Source of the DNA: Sulfuritalea sp.
GTDB lineage: Bacteria > Pseudomonadota > Gammaproteobacteria > Burkholderiales > Rhodocyclaceae
Length of the DNA: 64,000 bases
Assembly: GCA_016710465.1 (NCBI GenBank)
Contig: JADJVS010000014.1
Location: forward strand, 868,001-932,000
Direction of reading: 5' to 3'
Each line of letters starts with the position of its first letter. The stretch's first letter is position 1. The notes below the pieces were generated by a model, which saw only the letters and a list, made by a program, of their open reading frames with translations, was not told the origin of the DNA and did no database searches. Shown in pieces: positions 48,953-57,441 of this stretch. The translations under genes and the position numbers were made by a program.

Positions 48953-51640
48953 ATGCAGGAAAAATACCTCCCGACCGACATCGAGCAGGCCGCTCAGGCC
49001 CACTGGAACAGCACAAAGGCATTTCGCGCCACCGCGGACTCGGGTTTGGCAGACGCACGACCGAAATACTACTGCCTGTCGATGTTCCCCTATCCGTCGG
49101 GCAAGCTGCACATGGGGCACGTGCGGAACTATACCATCGGCGATGTGCTCTCCCGCCACCACCGCATGAAGGGTTGCAACGTGCTGCAGCCCATGGGCTG
49201 GGACGCCTTCGGCCTGCCCGCCGAGAACGCCGCGATGCAGAACAAAGTGCCTCCGGCGAAGTGGACCTGGGACAACATCGCCTACATGAAGAAGCAGCTC
49301 CAGTCGCTGGGTTTCGCCATCGACTGGGAGCGCGAACTGGCGACCTGCGCCCCCGAGTATTACAAGTGGAACCAATGGCTGTTCCTGCGCATGCTGGAGA
49401 AGGGCGTCGCCTACAAGAAGACCCAGGTGGTGAACTGGGACCCGGTGGACCAGACCGTGCTGGCCAACGAACAGGTGATCGAAGGCCGCGGCTGGCGCAC
49501 CGGCGCAGTGGTCGAAAAACGTGAGATCCCCGGCTACTACCTGGCCATCACCAAGTATGCCGACGAGTTGCTCTCGGCGTTGGACACGCTGCCGGGCTGG
49601 CCGGAGCGGGTCAAGACCATGCAGGCCAACTGGATCGGCAAGAGTACCGGCGTGCGCTTCGCCTTTCCCTACGAGCTCGACGGCAGGCAGGAGAAGCTCT
49701 GGGTATTCACCACCCGCGCCGACACCATTATGGGCGTCACCTTCTGCGCCGTCGCCGCCGAGCACCCGCTGGCCACACATGCCGCGAAGACCAATCCGCA
49801 ACTCGCCGCTTTCATAGCCGAATGCAAGCACGGCTCGGTCATGGAAGCCGACATGGCGACCATGGAAAAAAGGGGCATGCCGACCGGCATCTTTGTTGAC
49901 CACCCGCTGACCGGTGAGAAGGTGGAGGTCTGGGTCGGCAATTACGTGCTGATGAGCTACGGCGAAGGCGCGGTGATGGCCGTGCCGGCGCATGACGAAC
50001 GGGATTTCGAGTTCGCCAAGAAATACGGCCTGGCGATCAAGCAGGTGATCGGTGAGAAGGGGGAAGGGGGAAGGGAGAAGGGTTTCAGCCTCGACGGGTG
50101 GCAGGAGTGGTATGCGTCGAAGGGCGGCTATTGCGTTAATTCCGGCAAGTACCACGGTCTCGGCTACGCCGAAGCCACGGCCACGATTGCCGCCGACCTC
50201 AAGGCCAAGGATCTCGGCGACATCCAGGTGCAGTACCGACTGCGCGATTGGGGCGTTTCGCGCCAGCGCTACTGGGGCTGCCCGATTCCGCTGATCCACT
50301 GTGACGTTTGCGGCACCGTGCCGGTGCCCGACGAGCAACTGCCGGTCAAGCTGCCCGAAGACTGCGTGCCCGACGGCTCGGGCAACCCGCTGGCGAAGCG
50401 CGCCGATTTCGTCGACTGTGCCTGCCCGAAATGCGGCAAGCCGGCCAAGCGCGAAACCGACACCATGGATACCTTCGTCGATTCGTCCTGGTACTACGCG
50501 CGCTACTGCGTCGATCCGGCGACGCGCGCGGCCAACACCGCCATGGTCGATGCCGGCAGCAACCACTGGATGCCGGCCGACCAGTACATCGGCGGCATCG
50601 AGCATGCCATCCTGCACCTGCTCTATTCGCGCTTCTGGACCAAGGTGATGCGCGACCTCGGCCTGGTGAGCTACGACGAGCCCTTTGCCAACCTGCTGAC
50701 CCAGGGCATGGTGCTCAACCACATCTTCAGCCGCCGTACCGAAAAGGGCGGCATCGAGTACTACGCCCCCGAGGAGGTCGATCTCAAGCGTGACGAAGGC
50801 GGCCATGTCACCGGCGCCACCAGCAAGGCCGACGGCCAGCCGGTGGATTACGGCGGCGTCGGCACCATGTCGAAATCCAAACGCAACGGCGTCGATCCGC
50901 AGGAACTGATCGAAACCTACGGCGCCGACACCGCGCGCTTCTTCATGATGTTCGCCAGCCCGCCGGAGCAGACCCTGGAGTGGTCGGATTCGGGCGTCGA
51001 AGGCGCCTACCGCTTTCTCAAGCGCGTCTGGGCCTTCGGCCATGCCACGTATGAAAAAGGGGCCAGGCTCGAATTACATGAGTCTCGTAATTCGAGCCTG
51101 GCCCCTTTTTCGGCCTTTTCGCTGCCGGCAACGCTGCCGGCCGGCCCCGCCGCGCTGCGCCGCGAAATCCACCTGCTGCTCAAGCAGGCCAATTACGACC
51201 TCGGCAAGCTGCAGTTCAACACCGTCGCCTCCGCCGCGATGAAAATGCTCAACGCCCTGGAGAAGGCGCACAAAGAGTCAACTGCGGGCGATGCCCATGC
51301 GCCGGTGCTGACCGAGGGCTTCTCCATTCTGCTGCGCATCCTCTCGCCGATCGCGCCGCACATCTGCCACGCGCTGTGGGTCGAACTGGGCTACGGCGTC
51401 GACATCCTCGCCGCGTCCTGGCCTGAGCCGGTCGAGGCGGCGCTGGCGCAGGACGAAGAGGAACTCGTGCTGCAGGTCAATGGCAAGCATCGCGGCTCGA
51501 TCAAGGTAAGAGTCGGCGCTGACAGGACGGCGATCGAGGCCGTGGCGCTGGCCTCCGAAGCCGCCGTCAAGTTCATGGAGGGCAAGCCGGCGAAGAAAGT
51601 CGTCGTCGTGCCTGGCCGTCTGGTCAATATCGTTGTCTGA
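48953..51640 (+). CDS. leuS: Leucine--tRNA ligase
   Basis: 895 aa from ATG 48953 (MQEKYLPTDIEQAAQAHW). Motifs: HIGH as GKLHMGHVRNY, the CP1 editing domain (about 225-420, TTRADTIMGVTF and ERD) and KMSKS as GTMSKSKRNG with Thr in place of the first Lys. Two in-frame foreign-looking insertions are present: a G-rich tract (GEKGEGGREKG) and the hairpin element between the catalytic core and the anticodon-binding domain. A dispersed-motif copy near the C-terminus encodes RVGADRTAIE. All three fall in variable loops. Confidence 0.96.
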   Translation: MQEKYLPTDIEQAAQAHWNSTKAFRATADSGLADARPKYYCLSMFPYPSGKLHMGHVRNYTIGDVLSRHHRMKGCNVLQPMGWDAFGLPAENAAMQNKVPPAKWTWDNIAYMKKQLQSLGFAIDWERELATCAPEYYKWNQWLFLRMLEKGVAYKKTQVVNWDPVDQTVLANEQVIEGRGWRTGAVVEKREIPGYYLAITKYADELLSALDTLPGWPERVKTMQANWIGKSTGVRFAFPYELDGRQEKLWVFTTRADTIMGVTFCAVAAEHPLATHAAKTNPQLAAFIAECKHGSVMEADMATMEKRGMPTGIFVDHPLTGEKVEVWVGNYVLMSYGEGAVMAVPAHDERDFEFAKKYGLAIKQVIGEKGEGGREKGFSLDGWQEWYASKGGYCVNSGKYHGLGYAEATATIAADLKAKDLGDIQVQYRLRDWGVSRQRYWGCPIPLIHCDVCGTVPVPDEQLPVKLPEDCVPDGSGNPLAKRADFVDCACPKCGKPAKRETDTMDTFVDSSWYYARYCVDPATRAANTAMVDAGSNHWMPADQYIGGIEHAILHLLYSRFWTKVMRDLGLVSYDEPFANLLTQGMVLNHIFSRRTEKGGIEYYAPEEVDLKRDEGGHVTGATSKADGQPVDYGGVGTMSKSKRNGVDPQELIETYGADTARFFMMFASPPEQTLEWSDSGVEGAYRFLKRVWAFGHATYEKGARLELHESRNSSLAPFSAFSLPATLPAGPAALRREIHLLLKQANYDLGKLQFNTVASAAMKMLNALEKAHKESTAGDAHAPVLTEGFSILLRILSPIAPHICHALWVELGYGVDILAASWPEPVEAALAQDEEELVLQVNGKHRGSIKVRVGADRTAIEAVALASEAAVKFMEGKPAKKVVVVPGRLVNIVV
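50059..50082 (+). other. Potential G-quadruplex tract inside leuS
   Basis: Four G-runs (5,5,3,3) separated by 2-4 nt on the coding strand, encoding a Gly/Glu/Lys insertion (EKGEGGREKG). Confidence 0.5.
51053..51111. repeat. Perfect 25-bp hairpin element inserted in leuS (REP-like)
   Basis: Arms 51053-51077 and 51087-51111 are exact inverted copies, with a 9-nt loop ATGAGTCTC. The arm sequence contains GGGGCCAGGCTCGAATTAC, a type reminiscent of REP hairpins linked to RAYT transposases. It encodes EKGARLELHESRNSSLAPFS in frame, in the linker after RFLKRVW. Confidence 0.85.
51509..51536 (-). repeat. Dispersed motif, copy 10 (inside leuS)
   Basis: On the minus strand GATCGCCGT-CCTGT-CAGCGCCGACTCTT, antisense to leuS. 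It encodes RVGADRTAIE where the family has a short loop before the last helix. Confidence 0.78.
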
Positions 51641-51650
51641 GGAGTCCGCC

Positions 51651-52226
51651 ATGCGCTCGGCAAAAATCTCCGTTGTTCTGCTGCTGCTTGGCCTGCTCAC
51701 CGCCTGCGGCTTCAAGCTGCGCGGTAGCGCGGAGCTGCCCGGCTACAGGCTTCCCTTCGCCACTATCGCCCTCAGCCTGGATCCGACTTCGGAGTTCCAT
51801 GCCCAGCTCAAGCGCACCATCGAGGCCTCGTCCCCCGGTACGCGCGTGGTAGCCGAGGCCAGGGAAGCCGAGGCCGTGCTCAGCGTGATCGGCGATCGCA
51901 GCGAGAAGCTGATCCTCTCGCTGACCGCGGCGGGCCGCGCGCGCGAATACCAGTTGATCCGGACCTTCAGTTTCCGCGTGCATGGCCTGGCCCCCGCCCA
52001 GTCGGCTTCCCAGCCGAAATACAGCGATGCGCCGGTGCTTGGTCCGACCGAATACATCCCGCCCAGCACCATCACCCTGCGTCGCGACATCACCTTCAGC
52101 GATGACCTGGTGCTGTCCAAGGAGTCCGAGGAAATCCTGCTCTGGCGCGACATCCAGGGCGACCTGGTGCAGCAGTTGATGCGTCGCCTGGCGGCGGCGA
52201 AACTCCAGCCCGTCAAGACGGAATAA
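51651..52226 (+). CDS. lptE: LPS-assembly lipoprotein LptE
   Basis: 191 aa from ATG 51651 (SD GAGGAG). Lipobox LLTACGFKLRG with Cys at about 18-20. The LptE fold pattern (LIRTFSFRVHG ... LWRDIQGDLVQQLMRRL) is visible. It plugs the LptD barrel that inserts LPS in the outer leaflet. The leuS-lptE-holA order is standard in betaproteobacteria. Confidence 0.93.
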   Translation: MRSAKISVVLLLLGLLTACGFKLRGSAELPGYRLPFATIALSLDPTSEFHAQLKRTIEASSPGTRVVAEAREAEAVLSVIGDRSEKLILSLTAAGRAREYQLIRTFSFRVHGLAPAQSASQPKYSDAPVLGPTEYIPPSTITLRRDITFSDDLVLSKESEEILLWRDIQGDLVQQLMRRLAAAKLQPVKTE

Positions 52227-52231
52227 GCACC

Positions 52232-53134
52232 ATGCAGTTGCGACCCGAACAGCTCGCGGCGCAGCTCGCGCAGTTGGATAGGCCGCTGGCGCCACTCTAC
52301 CTGCTGCACGGCGACGAGCCGCTGCTGGTGATCGAGGCGGCCGATGCGATTCGTGCCGCCGCACGCAAGCAGGGATTCGAGGAGCGTGAAGTCATCGTCG
52401 CCGGCACCGGTTTCAAATGGGACGATCTGTTCATGGCGGCCGGCAACATGTCGCTGTTCGGCGGCTCCAAGCTGGTCGACCTGCGCATTCCCTCGGGCAA
52501 GCCGGGGCGCGAGGGCAGCGAAGCGCTGCAACGCTATATTTCGACACTCGGTCCCGGCATCGTCACCCTGATCACCCTGCCCGAACTCGACTGGCAGGCG
52601 AAGAAGGCCGCCTGGGTCACGGCGCTGTCGAACGCCGGTGTCGCCATCGAATGCAATGCGCCGCCCCTGAGCCGCCTGCCGCAGTGGATCGCCGAGCGCC
52701 TGGCGCGCCAGCAGCAGAGCGCGCCGCGCGCCGCGCTGGAATTCATTGCCGCCCATGTCGAAGGCAACCTGCTTGCCGCCCACCAGGAAATCCAGAAGCT
52801 CGGCCTCTTGCATCCGCCCGGCGAAGTCACGCTGGAGCAGGTCGAGGCCGCCGTGCTCAATGTCGCCCGCTATGATGTTTCCGACCTGCGCGAGGCGCTG
52901 AAGAACCGCGACACGGTGCGCGTGGTGCGCACCCTGGAAGGCCTCCGGGGCGAGGACGCGGCGCCGCCGCTGGTGCTCTGGGCGCTGGCCACCGAAGCGC
53001 GCGCCGTAGCCGCCCGCGCCTGCCTCTTGCACGCGGCACGGATAGACCGCATGATCAAGGGTCTGGCGCGCGGTGACATCTGGGACGAGTTTTTGCAACT
53101 GGCGTTGCGCCTGACGCAGCCGAGGACAAGGTAA
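52232..53134 (+). CDS. holA: DNA polymerase III subunit delta HolA
   Basis: 300 aa. LYLLHGDEPLLVIEAADAIR with its degenerate Walker region is typical; the family pattern continues with KLVDLRIPSGKPGREGSEAL and AHQEIQKLGLL. Delta is the wrench subunit of the clamp loader that opens the beta clamp. It is 5 nt after lptE, and its stop overlaps the proA start (ATGTAA-type overlap at 53132-53136). Confidence 0.93.
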   Translation: MQLRPEQLAAQLAQLDRPLAPLYLLHGDEPLLVIEAADAIRAAARKQGFEEREVIVAGTGFKWDDLFMAAGNMSLFGGSKLVDLRIPSGKPGREGSEALQRYISTLGPGIVTLITLPELDWQAKKAAWVTALSNAGVAIECNAPPLSRLPQWIAERLARQQQSAPRAALEFIAAHVEGNLLAAHQEIQKLGLLHPPGEVTLEQVEAAVLNVARYDVSDLREALKNRDTVRVVRTLEGLRGEDAAPPLVLWALATEARAVAARACLLHAARIDRMIKGLARGDIWDEFLQLALRLTQPRTR

Positions 53135-54390
53135 TGGATGTGAAGGACTACATGCAGCAGCTTGGCCGCCAGGCCCGCGAAGCCTCGCGGGCCACGGCAC
53201 GCGCGTCGACGGCGGCCAAGAACACCGCCCTGCTGGCGATGGCGGGGGCGATCCGCGCGCGCGCGTCCGAACTGCTCGCCGCCAATGCCGCCGATGTCGC
53301 CGAGGCCCGCGCCAATAGCCTCGACGCGGCGATGATCGACCGCCTGGCACTGACCGGAAAAGGCGTCGAAGCCATGGCCCAGGGCGTCGAGCAGGTCGCC
53401 GCCCTGCCCGATCCGATCGGCGAAATCAGCGACATGAAACGCCGCCCATCGGGCATCCAGGTCGGCAGGATGCGCGTGCCGCTGGGCGTGGTCGGCATCA
53501 TCTACGAGGCGCGGCCCAACGTCACGGCGGACGCCGCCGCGCTGTGCCTGAAATCGGGCAATGCGGCGATCCTGCGCGGCGGCAAGGAGGCCCTGCGCGC
53601 CAACCAGGCGATTGCCGCCTGCGTGCGCGAGGGCCTGGCCGCCGCCGGCCTGCCGGAAACGGCGGTCCAGGTGGTGGAGACCACCGACCGCGAGGCGGTG
53701 AGCCAGCTCGTCGCCATGCCCGAGTACGTCGATGTCATCGTGCCGCGCGGCGGCAAGGGCCTGATCGAGCGCGTGTCGCGCGACGCGCGGGTGCCGGTGA
53801 TCAAGCACCTCGACGGCAACTGCCACGTCTATGTGGATGAGTTTGCCGATGCGGCGAAGGCGTTGCGCATTCTTGAAAACGCCAAGACCCAGCGCCTGGG
53901 CACCTGCAACACCGCCGAATCGCTGCTGATCGCGCGCCCGGTCGCCGTGTCGCTGGCGCCGACTCTTTGCGCCATGCTGACGGCAAAGGGCGTCGAGATC
54001 CGCGGCTGCGCCGAAACCATGAAACTGGTGCCGCAGGCCGTCGCCGCTACCGAAGAGGACTACTACACCGAGTACCTCGCGGCGATCATATCGGTCAAGA
54101 TCGTCGCCGGCATTGACGAGGCCATCGCCCACATCAACAAGTATTCCTCGGCCCACACCGAGGCCATCGTCACCGAGAACTACACCCACGCCATGCGCTT
54201 CCTGCGCGAGGTGGATTCGGCCTCGGTGATGGTCAATGCCTCGACGCGCTTCGCCGACGGCTTCGAGTTCGGCCTCGGCGCCGAGATCGGCATTTCCACC
54301 GACAAGTTCCACGCCCGCGGCCCGGTCGGCCTCGACGGGCTGACCTCGCAAAAGTGGATCGTGCTGGGTGACGGAGAGGTGCGCGCCTAG
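53134..54390 (+). CDS. proA: Gamma-glutamyl phosphate reductase
   Basis: 418 aa. Catalytic Cys in RLGTCNTAESLL, NADP-binding GVVGIIYEARPNVTADAAAL, and EFGLGAEIGISTDKFHARGPVG at the C-terminus. It makes glutamate-5-semialdehyde for proline synthesis. Repeat copy 11 encodes VAVSLAPTL right after the active-site region. The stop overlaps the convergent gene by 4 bp. Confidence 0.96.
   Translation: MDVKDYMQQLGRQAREASRATARASTAAKNTALLAMAGAIRARASELLAANAADVAEARANSLDAAMIDRLALTGKGVEAMAQGVEQVAALPDPIGEISDMKRRPSGIQVGRMRVPLGVVGIIYEARPNVTADAAALCLKSGNAAILRGGKEALRANQAIAACVREGLAAAGLPETAVQVVETTDREAVSQLVAMPEYVDVIVPRGGKGLIERVSRDARVPVIKHLDGNCHVYVDEFADAAKALRILENAKTQRLGTCNTAESLLIARPVAVSLAPTLCAMLTAKGVEIRGCAETMKLVPQAVAATEEDYYTEYLAAIISVKIVAGIDEAIAHINKYSSAHTEAIVTENYTHAMRFLREVDSASVMVNASTRFADGFEFGLGAEIGISTDKFHARGPVGLDGLTSQKWIVLGDGEVRA
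53940..53966 (+). repeat. Dispersed motif, copy 11 (inside proA)
   Basis: GGTCGCCGT-GTCGC-TGGCGCCGACTCTT, sense to the gene. It encodes VAVSLAPTL in a region of variable sequence just after the catalytic Cys motif. Confidence 0.75.
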
Positions 54391-55349
54391 CGCACCGCCT
54401 GCGCCTGCGTCTGCGTCCTTAGCCAGGCCTTGCGCACCCCCCAGGCATAGACCAGCGCCAGCACCGCCATGCAGGCGAGGCAGGCGAGGATGTGGCGGTT
54501 CACCAGCGCCGCTTCGCTCCAGCCATGGTTGTTGACCAGGCGCAGTGCGTCGGATTCCATGCCGTTGGCGCGCGTGGTGAAGGGTATCTCGCTCGGATCG
54601 CGCCGCGCCAGCCACCAGGTGGCGTTGATATCGACGAAGGCGCCGGCGCCGATGGCGACGAAGCCCCAGCGCAGGCTGCCCTTGTAGAGCTGGGTGCCCT
54701 TGCCGAAGAAGAAACTGCCCATCAGCAGGATCGCGAGCACCAGGCCCATGCCGTCGCCACCGAAAATGATCAGCGCGGTCGCCGTGTCCTCCGAGATGCC
54801 CAGCGTCATAACGGCCTGCAGCAACAGGACCATTCCGCCGGCCGCCAGCAGCGCGCGGCTCTCAAGCTGCCAGCCGCGATAGATCATCCAGGCCAGCGCG
54901 GCAAGCACGGCCAGTGGCGCGATCAAACCGCGCTCGTCGCTGGTCAGCGTGACCCACACCGTGGGCATCGCGCCAAAGCCGCAGAGCCAGGCCGTGACAG
55001 CGTGGCCGAGTTCGTGCACCGGCATGGTGAATACCAGGCGCTGCAGGAAACGGCCCCATTCCATGGACTGGAAGACGATGGCGATCAGCAGCATGGCCGG
55101 AATCGCGGCGGCGCAGAACCAGAACTCGGTTCGCGGGTCGTCGATGGCCTCGCCGGCATCGGCTTCCGCCTCCCCGGCGATGAAAATCCGCGCCTCGGGA
55201 ATGTCGTCGGCAGGCGGGGCCGCGACGGCGACCTCGGCGCGGCCATGCTTCTTGATCGCCTCGGCCTTGGCATAGTTCGCGCCGCAACGCGGGCAATCGG
55301 GCCCCTCCTGACGAGGGGCCTCGCACCAGGGGCAGGTCGCGGCATCCAT
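54387..55349 (-). CDS. Membrane protein with zinc ribbon and HEXXH metalloprotease-like motif
   Basis: 320 aa. N-terminal zinc ribbon CPWCEAPRQEGPDCPRCGAN (6-25), a charged linker, then about seven membrane segments. VFTMPVHELGHAVTAWLCG (about residue 115) contains HELGH as in site-2-type (M50) intramembrane metalloproteases. The second metal-binding Asp motif (NPDG-like) is not clearly visible, so activity is uncertain. Convergent with proA. Confidence 0.7.
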   Translation of the reverse strand: MDAATCPWCEAPRQEGPDCPRCGANYAKAEAIKKHGRAEVAVAAPPADDIPEARIFIAGEAEADAGEAIDDPRTEFWFCAAAIPAMLLIAIVFQSMEWGRFLQRLVFTMPVHELGHAVTAWLCGFGAMPTVWVTLTSDERGLIAPLAVLAALAWMIYRGWQLESRALLAAGGMVLLLQAVMTLGISEDTATALIIFGGDGMGLVLAILLMGSFFFGKGTQLYKGSLRWGFVAIGAGAFVDINATWWLARRDPSEIPFTTRANGMESDALRLVNNHGWSEAALVNRHILACLACMAVLALVYAWGVRKAWLRTQTQAQAVR

Positions 55350-55367
55350 GCGCTCAGCGACCCCGGC

Positions 55368-56774
55368 TTACCATTTCACGCGCACCGTGTACTCCAGCAA
55401 CGCCTTGTCGCCGGGCGGAATCGTCACATTCCACGAGGCGACGCGCGCAGAGTCTTTCGTGTGCTTCCTCGACTCCTGGACCATCTCCCAGTCGCCGGGC
55501 ATGGGCTCCTGCATGCGCACGGTCACGGCCTCGTCCTTGGCATTGCGCAGTTCGATGCGCCAGGAGGATTCGCTGACATTGTCGGCGATGCGTTTGTAAT
55601 TCGTCTGAAGGCGCTCGGCGGTGATGTCGAAGGCTTCGCCCAGCTTGAGCTTCAACTTCTCGTTCTTTGCCGTGTGCTCGATGCGGTCCTCGCCGACAAA
55701 CTGCGCCGCACCCTTGCTGTCCTTTGCATAGACGCGGACGATGCCGGCGGGCAGCGGCTTGCCAAGTTGCCCGCCCTTGTTCTCGAACTCGAGGAACACG
55801 GCGGGCTTGAGTTTTTGCCCAATCTGTCCGTAACGCTCGCGGTAGTACCAGTCGTTGCCGGCCAGCAGGTACTCGCGGCTCACCGGCACGGCGGCGGCGG
55901 AAAGCAGGGCCAGTTGCTTGGTCTGGTTGTCGGCGATGCTGGTGGGGCGCTCGAAGCTGTAGAGGTGGTAATCCATCAGCGCTTCCTGCGTTGCTTCCGC
56001 CACCTTGGCGCGTGCCGGCGCTGCCGCCATCGCATAGGCCATCCGCGGCTGTGGCGCGCGCACGCGATTCACCGTGCCGGCGACGAGCTGCAATGTCGCG
56101 TCGTCGAAACCGGCGCCGCTGCGGTTGGTCAGCGTCACCCAGCCGTTGAGGTCGAGGCTCTTGCCATCGGTGGAAAGATTGGCGACGTAGTCAGCCTTCC
56201 ACGCCAGCCCGGCGGTGAGATAGGACAGTTCCACCGACTGCTTGCCACCGGCGGCGTCGAGCAGCACCGACAAGGTCGGCCGGTCGCGCAGATTGGCCGG
56301 CACGGCATCGAAGGCCAGGCGGCCGGGCACGCCGGTCTCGATGCGGTCGGCGAAACGCAACACCGTTCCCTGTCCGGCAGCGAGCACGGTTGCCGTCTCG
56401 CGCCGCTCGGCATCGGAGGTTGGATGAGGGCGGATCACCGTGACCTGGCGGCCGACGTATTTTTCCAGCAGCTTCTGCGGCGTCAGCAGGTCGAAGTCGA
56501 AGTTCTGCTCAAGCAATTGCACCGGCTGGCCGCTGGCCGCGCGCAGCAGGGCGGTTTCGGGGCGCATCTGCGCTGCCACCTCGCGCAGGGAAAGTCGGGT
56601 GAGGCCGGCGGGAAGATCCACCTTGCGACGCTCCTTGACCAGCGCCAGATCGTCGTTATAGACCGTCACCGCAACGGCTTCGCGGTCGCTGGCGGTGGAT
56701 GCGACGTCCCTGGCCGGGTCGGCGGCGTGGGCGAGGGTGGCGGCCAGCAGGCCGGCGGCAAGCAGGGGTTTCAT
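55368..56774 (-). CDS. Exported DUF4139 domain-containing protein
   Basis: 468 aa from ATG at 56772-56774 with a signal peptide (1-18). N-terminal segment (VAVTVYNDDLALVKERRKVD) and large beta-rich DUF4139 domain (about 190-460, VELSYLTAGLAWKADYVANL ... LLAGNDWYYRERYGQIG). Family function is not known; many members are outer-envelope or mucoidy-related. It ends 19 bp from the zinc-ribbon membrane gene and is transcribed in the same direction. Confidence 0.82.
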   Translation of the reverse strand: MKPLLAAGLLAATLAHAADPARDVASTASDREAVAVTVYNDDLALVKERRKVDLPAGLTRLSLREVAAQMRPETALLRAASGQPVQLLEQNFDFDLLTPQKLLEKYVGRQVTVIRPHPTSDAERRETATVLAAGQGTVLRFADRIETGVPGRLAFDAVPANLRDRPTLSVLLDAAGGKQSVELSYLTAGLAWKADYVANLSTDGKSLDLNGWVTLTNRSGAGFDDATLQLVAGTVNRVRAPQPRMAYAMAAAPARAKVAEATQEALMDYHLYSFERPTSIADNQTKQLALLSAAAVPVSREYLLAGNDWYYRERYGQIGQKLKPAVFLEFENKGGQLGKPLPAGIVRVYAKDSKGAAQFVGEDRIEHTAKNEKLKLKLGEAFDITAERLQTNYKRIADNVSESSWRIELRNAKDEAVTVRMQEPMPGDWEMVQESRKHTKDSARVASWNVTIPPGDKALLEYTVRVKW

Positions 56775-56859
56775 GGAAGTCTCCTTTGTGCAGCGGGAAC
56801 GATAGCATGAGTGCATCGGCGGTATCATGGCGGCCGACCACTTACCCGAGGAGAAACCC

Positions 56860-57441
56860 ATGAAGAAGCTGATTGCCACATTCCTGCTGACGCTTGCCCT
56901 GCCGGCCCTGGCCGCGCTGGAAGCCGCCGGCGTCAAGTTCGACGACAAGATGAAAGTCGGCGCTGGCGACACGGTGATCAACGGCGTCGGCGTGCGCGGC
57001 GTGCTGTTCATCAAGGGTTACGCCATGGCGCTCTACCTGCCGCAGAAGACTGCGGCGGCCGGCGAGGCGATTTCCGCGAAGGGTGCCAAGCGCGTGCGCA
57101 TCGTGCTGCTGCGCGATACCTCGGGCGAGACCTTTGCCGATGCACTTCCCAGCGGCATTCGCAAGAATCACAGCGAGCAGGAAGTGGCGCCGCTCAACGC
57201 CCGCATCGAGGCGCTCAAGGCCACCATGCTGACCATCACCACGGCGCCCAAGGGGGCGGTGATCCACTTCGACTGGCTGCCCGAGGTCGCCGGTGGTGTG
57301 ACCCGCCTGACCATCAACGGCGAGAAGAAGGGCGAAGATATTCCCGGCGAGGATTTCTACCGTGCCGTGCTGAAGATCTGGCTGGGCGAGCAGCCGGTGC
57401 AGGGCGACCTGAAGGAAGGCCTGCTCGGCAAGGCTTCCTGA
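56860..57441 (+). CDS. Exported chalcone-isomerase-like protein
   Basis: 193 aa from ATG 56860 (SD GAGGAG) with a signal peptide (1-19). The chalcone-isomerase-like fold is visible (GVRGVLFIKGYAMALYLP, LPSGIRKNHS, ... GEDFYRAVLKIWLGEQPVQG), but the plant catalytic residues are not conserved; bacterial homologues of this group lack known activity. Repeat copy 12 encodes MKVGAGDTVIN near the N-terminus. The stop overlaps the next ATG (TGATG). Confidence 0.8.
   Translation: MKKLIATFLLTLALPALAALEAAGVKFDDKMKVGAGDTVINGVGVRGVLFIKGYAMALYLPQKTAAAGEAISAKGAKRVRIVLLRDTSGETFADALPSGIRKNHSEQEVAPLNARIEALKATMLTITTAPKGAVIHFDWLPEVAGGVTRLTINGEKKGEDIPGEDFYRAVLKIWLGEQPVQGDLKEGLLGKAS
56953..56979 (-). repeat. Dispersed motif, copy 12 (inside chalcone-isomerase-like gene)
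   Basis: On the minus strand GATCACCGT-GTCGC-CAGCGCCGACTTTC, antisense to the gene. It encodes KVGAGDTVI. Confidence 0.75.

Noticed and set aside
50870..50890. Loss of LeuRS KMSKS function
   Set aside because: TMSKS differs only in the first residue, which varies among LeuRS enzymes, and the rest of the motif is intact.
48917..51043. Long antisense frame over leuS
   Set aside because: Shadow of leuS codons; no domain pattern.
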